Source: Actinomycetes bacterium (GTDB lineage: Bacteria > Actinomycetota > Actinomycetes > Actinomycetales > Microbacteriaceae). From it: a stretch of DNA of 8,713 nt. The position numbers and the translations under genes are program-made. The DNA is taken from NCBI GenBank assembly GCA_023386365.1, contig JAEWJX010000089.1:1-8713 (forward strand), written 5' to 3'. Under the pieces are notes generated by a model, which had not been told where the DNA came from, made no database searches, and saw only the letters and a list, made by a program, of their open reading frames with translations. Below, piece after piece: positions 8,146 through 8,713 of the stretch; positions within the stretch are counted from its first letter, which is position 1; each line of letters starts with the position of its first letter.

Positions 8146-8679
8146 ATGAACAAGTTCACCAAGGGCGCCATCGCCACCGGTGCTGGAGTCGTCCTGCTTC
8201 TCGGCGGCGCCGGCACGTTCGCTCTCTGGAACGACGACGCAGCCGTCAACGGCGGCACCGTCACCTCCGGTGTCCTCGACATCTCGGCGGGCACCACCGG
8301 CACCTGGACCGACGTCACCAGCGGCTCGCCCGTCTCCATCAACATCGGCACCTTCAAGGTCGTGCCCGGCGACGTGCTCGAGTTCACCCAGAACGTGCAG
8401 ATCACCGCCACCGGCAACAACCTCGAGGGCGAGCTCACGGTCGACAGCTCCTCGATCACCGGAGCGCTCGCGAGCAAGCTCGACTTCGACTTCATCGCGA
8501 CCGGCACCGGCGTGACCGGCTCGGGCACCGACACCCTGACGATCACCCCCGGCGCCACCGGCGTGACCAACCTCGCCGTCAAGGTGCGCGTCACCTTCCC
8601 GGCCTCGACCACCGACCAGGTCGGCCAGAACGAGACCGCGAACCTCAGCGGCCTGACCCTGCTGCTCGAGCAGGTCTGA
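8146..8679 (+). CDS. TasA/camelysin-like secreted protein with alternate (SipW-type) signal peptide
   Basis: The product has 177 residues. It starts MNKFTKGAIATG, has a hydrophobic core at about 8-24, and then GTFALWNDDA (23-32), the hallmark of alternate signal peptides cut by SipW-type signal peptidases. By comparison with Bacillus TasA (GTWAAFND), cleavage is likely near A26. The next stretch, SGVLDISA (41-48) and later VVPGDVLEF (72-80), also parallels TasA (SGTLDLSA, PGD). The mature part is Thr/Ser/Gly-rich and predicted to be all beta, without Cys. TasA forms extracellular fibres in biofilms; other family members are surface proteins or proteases, so fibre formation here is inference. 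The in-frame ATG 8053 would add 31 Arg-rich residues and is rejected. No SipW-type peptidase gene lies in the window; it may lie downstream. Confidence 0.85.
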   Translation: MNKFTKGAIATGAGVVLLLGGAGTFALWNDDAAVNGGTVTSGVLDISAGTTGTWTDVTSGSPVSINIGTFKVVPGDVLEFTQNVQITATGNNLEGELTVDSSSITGALASKLDFDFIATGTGVTGSGTDTLTITPGATGVTNLAVKVRVTFPASTTDQVGQNETANLSGLTLLLEQV

Positions 8680-8690
8680 TCCCGCGTGCG

Positions 8691-8713
8691 GGGCGCGCTC
8701 TCGCGGCGCGCCC
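8691..8713 (+). terminator. GC-rich hairpin after the TasA-like gene
   Basis: GGGCGCGC (8691-8698) pairs perfectly with GCGCGCCC (8706-8713) around seven bases, starting 12 bases after the stop codon. The window ends at the last paired base, so a T-run and any longer stem are out of view. It could be a terminator or a processing/attenuation stem between cargo and peptidase genes. Confidence 0.55.

Noticed and set aside
8141..8149. Two-codon frame ATG AAA TGA overlapping the TasA-like start
   Set aside because: Its ATG is only one base from the AGGA core, too close for efficient initiation, so it is probably chance.

Overview
The window is very GC-rich, with overlapping open frames on both strands, GTG starts, GGAG-type ribosome sites and an actinobacterial GlgE/GlgB pair. 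The short repeat at 3506-3545 resembles repeats I associate with Microbacterium and its relatives, as does the gene content, so I infer a Microbacteriaceae chromosome. This rests on pattern recognition, not on a search.

Layout. Positions 2-550 (minus) hold the first 183 codons of a DivIVA-like coiled-coil protein that runs off the left edge. Positions 551-844 are a divergent intergenic region with two perfect GC-rich hairpins. Positions 845-3504 (plus) are a two-gene operon: a 576-residue envelope protein with an unusual internal lipobox, then a 307-residue thioredoxin-fold/TPR protein of the YbbN (CnoX) type without its CXXC cysteines. A short palindromic repeat fills the 31-nt convergent gap and extends into the next gene, where it supplies the glgB stop codon. 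Positions 3536-7721 (minus) are glgE followed by glgB, separated by one base. Positions 7722-8145 are a divergent intergenic region with dyads and a predicted structured leader. Positions 8146-8679 (plus) encode a TasA/camelysin-like secreted protein with a SipW-type alternate signal peptide, followed at the right edge by a strong hairpin.

How the genes work together. GlgE extends alpha-1,4-glucan from maltose-1-phosphate and GlgB adds the alpha-1,6 branches, so the pair makes glycogen-like glucan. The genes that supply maltose-1-phosphate (treS/pep2 or glgC/glgM) are not in the window. The envelope protein and the YbbN-like protein are likely co-expressed, but the sequence does not show a shared job. 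The TasA-like gene probably begins a separate secretion locus that continues to the right.

The points most worth checking are the lipoprotein signal embedded in the middle of the 576-residue protein, the paired stems and dyad upstream of the TasA-like gene, the repeat that ends glgB, and the possible leaderless start of glgE. I found no tRNA, rRNA, CRISPR array, transposase or clearly new multi-gene system.
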